From Capitulum mitella (taxonomy: Eukaryota; Arthropoda; Thecostraca; Pollicipedomorpha; Pollicipedidae): a DNA stretch of 64,000 nucleotides. The position numbers and the translations under genes were made by a program. Location of the stretch: assembly GCA_030062745.1 (NCBI GenBank), contig CP099854.1, forward strand, positions 14,048,876-14,112,875, given 5' to 3'. The notes beneath the pieces are model-generated. The model did no database searches, was not told where the DNA came from, and saw only the letters and a list, made by a program, of their open reading frames with translations. This document shows positions 47,574-58,961 of the stretch, piece by piece (position 1 is the stretch's first letter; every line of letters begins with the position of its first letter).

Positions 47574-49019
47574 GCAGACCTGAACGCCCCTACAGTGTCG
47601 TGTTTGGATCCACCGCACCGCGCTTGGATCAGAAACCCCAGGCGTCGTGCGTCGCGATCGTCGCCTGCCATGGTCACAGGCGCGTCACGACCGTTGCGCG
47701 TGACTGGCCGCGGCCACGGCAGCCAAAGCGCGACGACCGGCCTACCGCGCCGCGTGACAAAGCACCTGCGTCACGTGACGGCGCCGAGCCACGTGGCATC
47801 TCCGGCCGGGCGGCCTGACTCGCATGACCTCCACAGACGTCGGCACACGACAGCGTGTTCCAAAGGCTGCAGGCCGCTGACGTTTCTAAAGTCACGGTTC
47901 ATTAGGGCGGGTGTCGTTGTTGGAGCTCGATGCAGAGCGTTTTGTCTCGGCTGTCGGGGCCATGACCCGCCGGCCCGGCCGTTTAGGCCGTCACGCGGCT
48001 TTGATTCGCCCGGCAGCGCCCGTGTCGCAGGCGTCATCGTCCGCAGAGAACGCTGCCGGCTAGGGCCGCAGCGTTTTGTCGCGCACGGGACAACTTTTCA
48101 ACGACCTTGCCGCCGCAGACACCGTCAGAATGAATGGCAGCGATCTGTTTATTGTGTGCATTGTCGGCCAGTTACGCTGACGGACGGCGACGCGATCATC
48201 TTCAAAGGACTTCGAGGAAGACACATCCCGGAGTATCCAACTCCGTTGGAGGAAACACTGTCTAACGCTATTCTCGGTCATGTTGCGTGAGTAACTGTTT
48301 TCAAGCAAAGAGCATAACAGTTCCAGTTACGTGTCCGTCTTTCTGTGGTCAACGAATTCCAACAAGTCCTACTCTGGCACCGAGACAAGTCACAGGTAAA
48401 CTTTGACCCACTCCCTGTGCCTTGTCTAAGGTCGAACAGTTCGCCCAGGGTGCTCCTCTTACCACCAAGTCAATCCTAGTTCACTCACCGAGCCACTTCT
48501 TTCTGTTCTTCCCCCTGCATTTGCCCCTACCTTTGCCGCTGTCTGTGTCTCTGTCTGTCTCTGTCTCTGCCTCTGCCTCTGCGGTCAGGTGGCGAGATCA
48601 GTGCCACCAGCTGAGAATGCTGCTGCCTTGTCGGATCATCACTGTTGGGTTTAGGGGACAAAGTTGCATCACTGCGATTCGTGGTCTTTTTCTCGACCAC
48701 TGTCTGTCGCATTTTCAAATTTTCAAAAAAAAATTCAAAAAAAAAATCAAAAAACCAATGTCCTCGTTCAGTCCTGGTTCCAAACCTATCGGGCCCGCAC
48801 TTCTACTTCTTACGTACCGGAAAATTCTGGTTTGGAGACTCCAGCCCTCCCAACCTTCACCCCCCCAGCCCATCCCGCCCTGAATCACGTCATCTGAGTT
48901 CCGACGCACTGATTCCTGCATCCAGACTCCTGCTCCTATTATTGCTGATTACGCGATTACTATTTACTGTAACGGTTGCTACGATCACGCTTATCGAGTC
49001 ATGCACTTGTCCAGTCTTC
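47574..49019. other. Intergenic, no supported gene
   Basis: GC-rich to 48.1 kb with several CACGTG words (for example 47772), a short CTGTCT-rich stretch at 48535-48590, and A-rich runs at 48725-48755. The 258-codon plus frame at 47514-48290 is arginine/proline-rich without domains and is rejected. Confidence 0.45.
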
Positions 49020-49290
49020 ACGATTCCTGGCGTCCCGACGTCCTGACTCCTATCCTGAGTCCTAGCCTGCTAATTCCTGCTTTCTTGACCCCAGACTCCT
49101 TGGTAACTGCTCAGCTGACTTCTGCCTTCCTGACTCCTGCCTTCCTAATACCTGCTCAGCTGACTTTTACCCTCATGACTCCTGCCCTCCTAATAGCCGC
49201 TCAGCTGACTCCTGCCCTCCTGACTCCTGCCCCCCAGACTCCTCCTCTCCTGACACTTGTCCAACTGACTCCTGTCAGCAGGAGGAGCTC
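49020..49290. repeat. Degenerate 15-bp pyrimidine-rich minisatellite
   Basis: Units like CCTGACTCCTGCCCT, with longer-range groups marked by GCTCAGCTGACT. The in-frame translation repeats LTPAL-like words, an artefact of the 15-bp period. Confidence 0.75.
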
Positions 49291-50449
49291 CTGAGGGTGC
49301 CCGCGCTCGTTGCCGACGGCAGAGAGGGAGCGGAGGGGACGCCGGCGGTTCGGCCGCAGCAGCAGCAGCAGAAGTGAGAATCGGCTGCAGAGACTGGTCC
49401 GCCGAACGGCCCCGGCAGGCCTCCAGCGGCCGGCGGATGGGAGGCTCGGTGGTTCATCCGGCGCTCCGGGGAGACGGATCGGGCCACTTGACCGTCAAGT
49501 GTCACGACGACCTGACGGAAAGTCGGGAACATCTTTCCGCAAATGTCATACATGATATTCCTAACATCTCGACACTAAGTACAATCCACGAGTTGTGCTT
49601 CGCTTTGCTATGCTTTCCCTTGAGACGTTTCACTGAGGACGCGGCTAAGTTCGCGCTATTCTAGATGCGCTTGCACAGGTGCAAACTTATCCCATGCTGG
49701 GAACGTGCGGATATTTTTCCCTAGACACTAAAACAGAAGACGCAGCAGAAACCGACAAACAAAAGAAGGTTGTTCTCAGTCGTATTTATTTTTGGGTAGT
49801 TTTGCGGGGCCTTTGATAGAGCAGTCACCAAAACGTCATTACCTGGTTCACGCGCCGGAATGCGACTTGCGCCGACTGTATTGTACCCGCCACAACATAA
49901 GGGATAAATCACATTCGTAGGGCATGCAGTCATTACGAGATGTTACTAACGGGGAAGGCACTTGTCTGCCGATCGTTTGCTGCAACGTCGAGGGCTGGAT
50001 CCAGACAACGATCTGGGATGGGCCAATGTGCTTCAAAAATGCCATACATTTTTGAAGCATGGTATAAATTATACAAATTATAGCCTATTCCTGTTTACTT
50101 AACATTACTGCATTCCTTTGAAATAGACAGTCTCCAATTCCGCTAAGTTTAACCTTCGCTAGGTTTAACCTTCGCTTACTGCGGGAGACGTCCTCGTGGA
50201 CTCTCCTCAGGTTTTCTAGACATAGCGCAAAAATGAAGAGAACTAGGAACGTAAAATTTTCAGCGCCTGTTACTTCATTATAGTTGTATCTTGTAACAAA
50301 ATTCCAAAATCAGGTGGTGTCAGTTTGGCCTTTAAGCAAGGTAAATAAAAAAAAACATTGAAGCGAGTGCCAATGATAGTCAAAAAAAGATATTGAAAAC
50401 GGGAAACGCTATTCTAATCCTCAACTTATTGACTAAAAAATGCTCGTTC
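49291..50449. other. Intergenic; small hairpin, no supported gene
   Basis: A perfect 13-bp-arm hairpin lies at 50029-50059 (TGCTTCAAAAATG, 5-bp loop). A short AGCAGCAGCAG run occurs near 49359. Confidence 0.5.
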
Positions 50450-51560
50450 TCATTTCCTCGGAAAATGGTCTGAAATGACCTCAGGTGAACCGTACTGAGA
50501 TACTGTTTGATTTTTCTACTGGCAGTTGCCCTTTATAAGAGACTTTTTGGGATAAGCGAAGTGATATAAATCGTCCGATACGTCTTTTGAATGGTACAAC
50601 ATACGGATTATAAGAGGGTGGTGACCTGAGGTCAGGTCAGTTGGTTGCAAAATTCAGTATACCACAGAATACATGAAATGCATTTGCCATTCATTTCTGG
50701 TGAGGTATGATAGGTGTTCATTTCATTTTATGTTCGTGAGGGTTTTGTGTGATATGATTTCAAAGCTCACTTGTCACTTTGGACGCCGCAATATTTCACG
50801 AAATGTTTTGAGACAAAATAGTGACTTGGTTCCACATGTTACAAATGATTGTTTATTTGACGTAAGTTTACCTTGCAGGATTGTATTAATTACAAGGGAT
50901 CTTGTTTTAGTGACTTTAGGACACTTTTATGATCTCAAACGTCTTTCAATACTTCGCCTTGTTCTGCGGGACCTTCATTTTTCGAACGAGACAAACATGG
51001 TTTACCTGCTATCGTCCTTGACCTGACCTGACCTGTCCTATCCTTTCGTTCCACGTCATTTAAGAACACATAAGCGTGATTATAGCGATCAAATGTCGTT
51101 TGTTTGACATTTATACTTTTACCCAGCCACGAAATACGAATTTTTCACGGCATTACCTTACTTGACCTGATGTCACCTCAGATGACAAGCATTAAACAAT
51201 TCCTGACAAAATTTGCCATGCTTGACCAAACATTCGCAATGGTAATTCTACAACATATGTTTGAAATAACTACACTTGCGTGCCAGTTTTAACATAAATC
51301 AGAACTACATTTCAACGGCTGTTGACCTCATCTTACATTCTCGGAGAAGTTTTGGCAATCACGAAACGTTTTTTGGCAAAACTTTTTGGCAATGACAAAA
51401 CGTTTTTGCCCCTTTCCGGATTCTTCAGTACTCAAGATCGCTTTATAGGACCATACTGTTTGCTTTCATTGCCGACAGGTTTTGAACGTCATGACGTAAC
51501 ATTGTTTCACCGCTTGACCCTAAACTACTAACTTGACCTGAGTAAAATAAACGACCTGAA
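50450..51560. repeat. TGACCT-rich AT-rich repeat domain (opposite orientation to 44-45 kb)
   Basis: TGACCT words recur through AT-rich DNA, including GACCTGACCTGACCTGTCC near 51018, TTGACCTGATGTCACCTCAG near 51160 and AACTTGACCTGA near 51530. At 50620-50640 the orientation is reversed (TGAGGTCAGGTCAG). Relatedness to the 44-45 kb block is inferred from shared words, not from an end-to-end alignment. Confidence 0.4.
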
Positions 51561-54500
51561 TATGATAATTCTTCATAAAATTTGTCGAACTTTCAGATGG
51601 TGTCACTCTCATTTCCACTCTCATCAAGGTCGTAGCTTTTTTTAGTCCTCGCGGAACCCCGTCGTCGGTGAGAAAAGTGCGATTCGGACACCCCGGAATG
51701 CGCGAGTTAAAAGCTTTCATTCTTGCTTTGATCAACAGGAAAATTGTCTTATCGGAGACGCCATCACGGCAGCAACCTGCAGATGCACCAGTGTAGAGCA
51801 ATCGCCCTAGAGGATCCAGAATGCTGGCCGGAGGCGCACAGGAATTACCCAGCTACGGAAAAACGACAGGCCCAGGTCATAACGCCGAGAGCACGCCAAG
51901 GTCATTCGACGGGGAGGGCTCAGAGTTGGGGCCCGAGACTGCAAGGTCACGGGGAAACACCATACTGCAGATGTATGCGGAAACCGTTAGATCCGACTTC
52001 AGCATTTCCTGGATGCCACCTTACGTATGGTAAGCTTCCAGTTTCGGAGGTGGGTGCTTGAAATGTGAACATAAATGAAAAAATGTTTGAGTGCAGTCCC
52101 TAAATTTGCCCAGTGGGCAAGAAAGGCATACACGACTAAGCCGCTGGACATAACGACACGGAACACCTGCTCAGATGGGCTCTGCTAGTAGCACGTTATT
52201 ATAATGCAAGTACAACTCTTGGATAAAAGACTTAAAAATGAAATAAAGGATTTGAAAAATCTCCGGCCACTTAAAAGTCGTTTTCTTTCTTCGTGGCTGT
52301 GTGCGATATGTTTAAGCCTAACATGAGGCCATATCGAACAAAACAGACAGAGGAATGTTGATTTGGATGGGAATGTCTGTATCGGAAAGATATATGTAAA
52401 GCATTTTTGTAATTAATCAACGCCTTGCATGTAATTCGCGGAAGATCTTTTGAATGCGGGATAGGTCTTGAACAAATGAGTCCGAGCTGCTGACCATTAA
52501 TGACCACAGTGACCAAACACGATAACAAGATGGGAATACCGACCATGGTTTAGTGTAGGCTTTAGAAAGAAAGGAGATCACCACAAATTGCAATAGCACT
52601 TACACAAAGATTTTCGGCCATACACCATCTTCAGGTGGTGGTTAAGGTGAGATGAGGAAGGTAAGTCCAAGACACTAAGACATGGCCATCTCCGCGGAAG
52701 ATGAAATAATACGAACTAGCAAATAAACCAAATATTTGGCAAACAACAATCATTCGGATCATATATCTATATATGCAGATATATAAGGACTGTGCAGATT
52801 TAGTTCACGAGCAAATAAATCCCCACCAGGATACAGCGCCGAGATATAGTGCATCCGACACGCTACCACACAAGAAACCCTATATGTCGCTTGGAGCAGG
52901 CTCTAAAGCCTGACAAACAAGGTGGACTAAAATGAAATTTGTGTTCTAGAAAGGAGGGCTGACAGTGCGCAAAATGAGGTGTTTCTGAAGACACTGATGG
53001 GTCCGCTGTGTTACATAATTAGAGGCGAACCAATGCGTTACACGGTTCGTTTGGGGTCAAATCGAAGCTCTGCAACGCACTCAGACCAGTGAACTCGGAC
53101 AGAAACTCTGTGAAACGAAACCTACAGTTCTTGTCATGTAGGAAGAAATAAAATCATGCATCTTCCCGCAAACGGGGAATCCCACGTCGAACAAATGGCA
53201 CGCTCACATGGATGACATCTTGCCAGTGATGCTCTAAATCTCGCCTGTCCTTGACGGTGTTTGTGACTTTGCAGCTCACCACACAATTTGGCACCTCCAG
53301 CATCAGCGGTTCCCAAACCAAAGGCCTAAATGACAAATGGGCACATCCCACCACGAATGTCTCGTAAATATCAAGCTGAATATCAAATATCAAATATCAA
53401 GCTAGTGGCATGCAAAACAGTCAAATGTATCAAATGACATGGATCACGTACTCCTGCCTGCCAATTTTCAGCACCCCAGCGGTTTCAATTTTGCGGCATT
53501 GAAGGCGGGGTGTTAATCGCTTAGGCAACTCGCACTTCACGTGCAAGTTCCATCCCCATTTCGGGTTAAATCCACCTACATTGATCTTCCAGCTGCCCGT
53601 CCATCTTTCAAAGCCATCATCGCAACAAACTGCGCCGTTTGCGTCCCGCCCATTGGTCCATAAGAAATACCGAGGTGTAAAACAGGCGCACACGCGCTAC
53701 ACGTGGCCCGTTGCATCTAGTCCATTACATGGGGTACCGATGCTTAGCCCTAGTGATGGCCTATCCACCTGACAAAATTCAGCCGTTTAGGTCACTGCTT
53801 CCGACATTTGGAGGTCCCCGAGTCCACCATGAAACACAGGCGTGTGGATCGCTACGTGGATCGCACGTGGGGGGCGACCACAAAAGCGAGTACCCGCGAG
53901 TGGGGCCCATGCTGTCACCAAGTAACGGCACCCGCCTGTACTCGTAATTAACTGAATTCTGCAGAGGTCAGGCCCGCGCACGTGGCACGTGGGGTGCCAC
54001 GTGGCGTGCCATTCGTGACGTGCCACACGCCACGTCGCTTCGAAATCTGTGCCACAATCTGTCCGCCGAGCCGGCGCACCCGATGGTGTCACTTGTGTCG
54101 CGATCGGCTGGCGCGTTCGGGTACTAAAGGCTCCAAAACTTGAACACACGTTGACTGATAAACAAGCGACTCCATCTGAGCTTTTCCGAGTGACCGCCAT
54201 GCATGAAATCTCACTCGACAAGAACGTGCAAAGCACGCCCTCTGAGCAAGCACAATCAAAGCACTGAGCCTCCCTCGGTGGAAAGCATGCTTTCAGCCCA
54301 CTCGATTTTGAAATGCCAACACAGTTAGCAACAGTAGTAGAATGAATACACAGAATGCTTGTTAATCCAGTTTTTGGAAGAACTTTGCCGTGAAATATAC
54401 ATAACGTCCGGAATCACTGCTGCGAACGCGTATGTTTCCACAACTTCCAAAAACGTTAACGACTGGAAATGCATGACTACAAATGCAACACAGCGCATCT

Positions 54501-57115
54501 CAGGCGTAACAAACTTCTTTGGATCGACTTCGCCTAGCAGCGGCTGATATGAGTCCCGGTGTAGAATGCGCTGATGCCGGCCGAGGTGGCGGGCTGGGCC
54601 GTCCACTGGACGCCCAGGCCCACCTGGTCTGTATCCCTCACGATTCAGCGGAGCTACCCGTCACACTGCTTACTCCCTTCCGGTCTCAGTCATGGCTGAT
54701 GTCGGCCATGTGTTTGTGGGAACCCAGACATCCTTAAACCACAAGAACCTTCAAAGGCTGGTTAGTTGTTAATATTGTCGTGAAACTGTTTAATAGTGCA
54801 TATCGAATCTGTTCGTTTTTTTAAGTAGTTGCGAAAATATTCACTGCGTTTCTTGGCATAGAGCCTTCAAGCCTCTTCGTGACGGCTCCGATGGACAGCC
54901 ACGATCATTCCTGAAGAGCGTTGCCTCTGCGTCCTTCCAAAGATCATCTCCTCTCAATACTCCTCAGACATACTGTGGTTACATAGCTGCTTCAGGGCCC
55001 ACTGAGCAGCCGATCGAGCGGAAAGCCGACTGCGACTGAAGTGCCGTCACAGAGGCGTCACTTCTCACCTCCCGGCGCCAGAGATGCCGGGAAAATCAGG
55101 GCGGACCCGAGAAAACTGATTAATCGTTAATGGCTTTGGCAGAGGCAAGATGTTTTTAGACAGAGGGAGCAAGCGCCGGTATAAAGTTGCTTCTTTCCAT
55201 GCAGTGATATACACGTAACTTTTGCTAACTTGGGGAAGTAACTGCTCGCTGTATTTTACTGCTGCTGTTGGCCGGCCTACGACACGGTCTTTGCTATGAG
55301 TATGTTTTGCGATCTTACTGAGGTTCGCAGATAAATCATGCAGATCTGGCGCACAAAAGATGGTGAAAGTACTTCCCTGGCCCTAAGTACCGTGTGCGAA
55401 CCGGCTGAGAGAAAAAGTTAAATGAATTCCGAAAACGAGTGTGACTCCCGGAATCGGGCCGCGCTGGGCGCTGTTGTGCGCCTCAAATTCGGGCCGCGCT
55501 GTCCGTGCCCCCGACAGCAGCCGCACACCGGCGGCGGTGGCCGCCTGACGGTCCGTGTTTGGACCGAGCCGGTGTGGGGCGGGCCTCTGGGGCTCGTCAG
55601 CAGTCGGTGGCCGCCGGGCTCGACTGTCTGGCCGCCCGGCCGGCTCTCTAGATTTCACTCTCGACGGCGCGGCGCCGGTGCCGGCGACTGGGCCGCGAGG
55701 GGTGGGGGGGGGGGGTGCAGATCCGAGCGGGAACTAGAGTGGTCAGGTCGGAACGAAACACTAGAGGGGCGAGATCAGAGCGGGAAATCAGAGATCAGAG
55801 CGTCCGAGCGGAAAATTCGGGGGCGCAAATCCCAGTGGCGAATGGGGGGCCGGATCTGAGCGGAATGTGACAGGGATAAAATCCGATTGTACAGGGGTTA
55901 GGACCAAGTTGGAAATTGGAGGTCAAAAGCAATGGGAAAATGAGAGATCAGGCCCCAGTAGAACGTGAGAGGACGCTATACCTGAGTGGGAAATGAGGGA
56001 AGGTCAAATCTGAGTAGAAAATGAAAGGCCAGATGCGAATGCGAAACAAAGAATGAGAGAAATGTGACCTGCGGATGGGATAATGTCATAAAAATGTACG
56101 AAGCAGGCTAGTTCAGTCTTACTGCCAACAGGTAAAACAAGACAGTTTTTGAGTTCTGATGTAAGAGACGCAAGCATGACGAGAGCCGACATTTGCACTG
56201 GAGACAAGGCGATTAGAAACTGGCTTTCATTTGACATGAACGGTCCGAACATTCGTCTCCAGCGTGCACCAGGCTCATAAACGCTTATAAATATGTTTCG
56301 GCGCTTTGTACGGTCACATTTATGTTACTGCTGCACGCTGCTGTGCGATGTATAATTTGCTATTTGCTTCTTAATGACACTGATATTGGTGATGTTTCCA
56401 TTAGTTTGTGCTTGGTCCTTCGCTGACGCAGACGATGAAATTCATTCCAAATGCCAACACTGGTTTAACTGTCCCTTTGTGGAAGCCGAGACACCGATCG
56501 GATGAAATCGGTTTGGCGAGTTCGAAAACCGGGTTCAGCTGCCATAGCCCGCTGAAAAAACCGGTCGCTTTGATATAAATTACCATAGCGATTAAGTCAT
56601 CTATAATGCGGCATGAACTGTTGTCTTTGAGTCTCATGGTAGGCCTGTAGTATCATGCCACTTTCCTTATCGGAACTTTGATTGTACGACGAAGGGATTT
56701 GAACCGCTAGGAGCTGTGAAGGCCCACTCAGACATAGGGTACCGAATGAGATGTTAATATCGATAATTTGAACGAAAAGAAATGACTGGGTGAGCTGTCA
56801 TGTACTGGAAAGGTGCGTTGCCGTACGTGAGAACCAATATCGTTTTCCAGAATACAGCTCCGTTTTAATGTTGGCGGATGGAGAAATGTTAACGAGTGCG
56901 AAAAAATTTGCCCCGTCCAGTTTAGGCATTACTATCACATCAATACATTGCTAACATGGATGGCGGGGGGGGAGGGGGTTGAAGGCCATCGTCAGGCGCT
57001 TGTCCCTTCAGTGTTTTGTTTTGGTGACCCGAAAAGACTGCATCTGCCTGAAACACAACACGACGGCAATGATGTCAAATGTCGTGAGGTTCAGCCAAGG
57101 TATCCAGCGTCCAGT
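51561..57115. other. Intergenic; E-box cluster, GC island, tRNA-like relic; no supported gene
   Basis: Notable pieces are CACGTG words at 53862-54003, a CpG-rich block at 55440-55700 and a tRNA-like promoter relic at 56695-56734. The minus open frame at 53430-53693 has protein-like composition but no recognised family or clear splice sites. Confidence 0.45.
56695..56734 (-). repeat. tRNA-like A/B box relic, possible SINE fragment
   Basis: On the minus strand TGTCTGAGTGG (A box-like) is followed 18 bp later by GGTTCAAATCC (B box match). The spacing is too short for a real tRNA, so this would be a deleted tRNA-derived fragment. Confidence 0.3.
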
Positions 57116-57302
57116 CAGAAGCGTAGCCAGGGAACCACAGGCGTCATACTTCCTTGGAGCTAAAAATTAACCTTTCAACCTTTTAAGATTATTTCCGGAG
57201 CTCGAAATGAAGCGATGGTCGAAATCCAAGGGGATTTCAGTTTTGAGGAGGATTGGGATTGTCCTGCTCCCCTCCTTAGCGAAATCCTGACCACGTCCCT
57301 TG
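57116..57302 (-). mobile_element. hAT-like MITE (family B termini), 187 bp
   Basis: The left end is CAGAAGCGTAGCCAGG; the right end on minus is CAAGGGACGTGGTCAGG. The flanks CGTCCAGT and CCTCCAGG agree at 6 of 8; shifting the ends by one base gives GCGTCCAG and GCCTCCAG, 7 of 8. It has no coding capacity. Confidence 0.65.
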
Positions 57303-58569
57303 CCTCCAGGTCACACGAACGCCCAAAAGAACCCAGTTTAGAGGATGTCGCCGATTCAAAGGCTTTCAGCTAAGCTTATCTCTTAAACTATTTTTATAGA
57401 AGCGCTACAGACCAAATAATAAATGATAAAAAGTTTGCTTGGTCAAGTCTCATACATGTGCACTTTTGTGCATTCAGCTGCGTCCCGAAACGTTCCATTC
57501 ATCTTTGCTCTGCCAGAACTCCATCATTGATCCTTGGGAGCATCTATGGCCTCGATGGCAACAGTGAACTTCAATCCAAACACGTATCACTGGCAGTTTT
57601 AGCGAAGATCTCAGCATAAGTACCAACTGGGCCTCCAGAGGCCGAAATTCGTGTGGCATTGTCCCTAAATTGGAGCAAATGTAACACGAAAGGTAAAGGA
57701 GCCCAGGTGTCCACAGCCGGCACTTCTGGAAAAGTTCTGTCTATGCAGTACCGAAAGATTTCAGGCGGCCGTTTCGGAAATGGCAGTTTCGAGACGATAC
57801 CAATGGCCTGGCAGATCAACCAACGCCCACGTCTGTAACATATCACGTAACTGCTGCTAGTGGCCTCTGCTCAGCTAGTCAGCTCAGTGCCAATCCTCAG
57901 AGCATAGTTCTCGGCTCCGTCCCGTAGCCTTCCGCAGGGACAGTGTCGCGGCGTCACAGCTCCAGCTATCCGGGGCGACGCTACCCAGACCGAAATACTC
58001 CACATCCACGTCCCTACGTCGCATCCGCACCCGGCGGCGAAGAGCGCTCACCCGGTTGGCCTCACCTGTGAGAAACGTCGCAGCCTCATTGCGCCAGCGT
58101 CGGTGATCCGGACCGCTCAGCAGGCGCTCAGCATGACCGGCGGAGTCCGACGACCCGGCCTCGGGCCAGCAGGACACGATCGCCGGCTGATCCTTCACTG
58201 AACCACCGGCCGTCGCCGTCCACGGGCGCGTCAACTCGGCCCAGTTGGCACTGATTTCTCAAGGCCGTGCTGGCGGGGTTTTTGGCCTGCCGCGGGTTTC
58301 GTTGTGGTGGCACGTTGTCAACCGCCACGGGCGCGCGTTTTTCGCCAAACCGCGGCGCTTTTCGGCGGGCGGCTGGATTTTTGGCGGGAGCGCGCGGTCC
58401 GGTCCGATGCTGGCAGTTGGTTTTTTGGCGGGAGCGAGCGGTGCGGCCCGATGCGGACGGACTCGGCCAGTCGAGAGCTGGCTCTCCACTGCTGGCCGGC
58501 TGGCGCCGCCCGGCGCAGCGGACGCCGCAACTTTCACGTCTCCGGGCGGAGCGGCCAGCGTCCCCGGCC
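57303..58569. other. Intergenic, GC-rich towards the 42-bp array; no supported gene
   Basis: A GGCGGGAGCGCGCGGTC / GGCGGGAGCGAGCGGTG near-duplication lies at about 58380-58445. Long open frames here are extensions of those through the adjacent minisatellite. Confidence 0.45.
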
Positions 58570-58961
58570 CTGCTGCCGGCTCCCCACAGAACACAGACCC
58601 TGGAGCCGCCACTGCTGCCAGCTCCCCACAGAACACAGACCCTGGAGCCGCCACTGCTGCCGGCTCCCCACAGAACACAGACCCTGGAGCCGCCACTGCT
58701 GCCGGCTCCCCACAGAACACAGACCCTGGAGCCGCCACTGCTGCCGGCTCCCCACAGAACACAGACCCTGGAGCCGCCACTGCTGCCGGCTCCCCACAGA
58801 ACACAGACCCTGGAGCCGTCACTGCTGCCGGCTCCCCACAGAACACAGACCCTGGGGCCGCCACTGCTGCCAGCTCCCCACAGAACACAGACCCTGGAGC
58901 CGCCACTGCTGCCGGCTCCCCACAGAACACAGACCCTGGAGCCGCCACTGCTGCCGCCAAA
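58570..58961. repeat. 42-bp minisatellite, 9 copies plus partial
   Basis: Units start at 58570 and every 42 bp after it. Each contains CTGCTGCCGGCTCCCCACAG, then AACACAGACCCTGGAGCCGCCA, with very few substitutions, so the array is young or homogenised. It is a multiple of three, giving open frames on both strands (AGSPQNTDPGAATA on plus). Flanking open sequence continues the frames, but no domain or splice support was seen. Confidence 0.95.

Noticed and set aside
53430..53693. Minus-strand open frame with Trp/Cys-rich protein-like composition
   Set aside because: No family recognised, no ATG at its start, and no good acceptor or donor. Kept only as a note for a database search.
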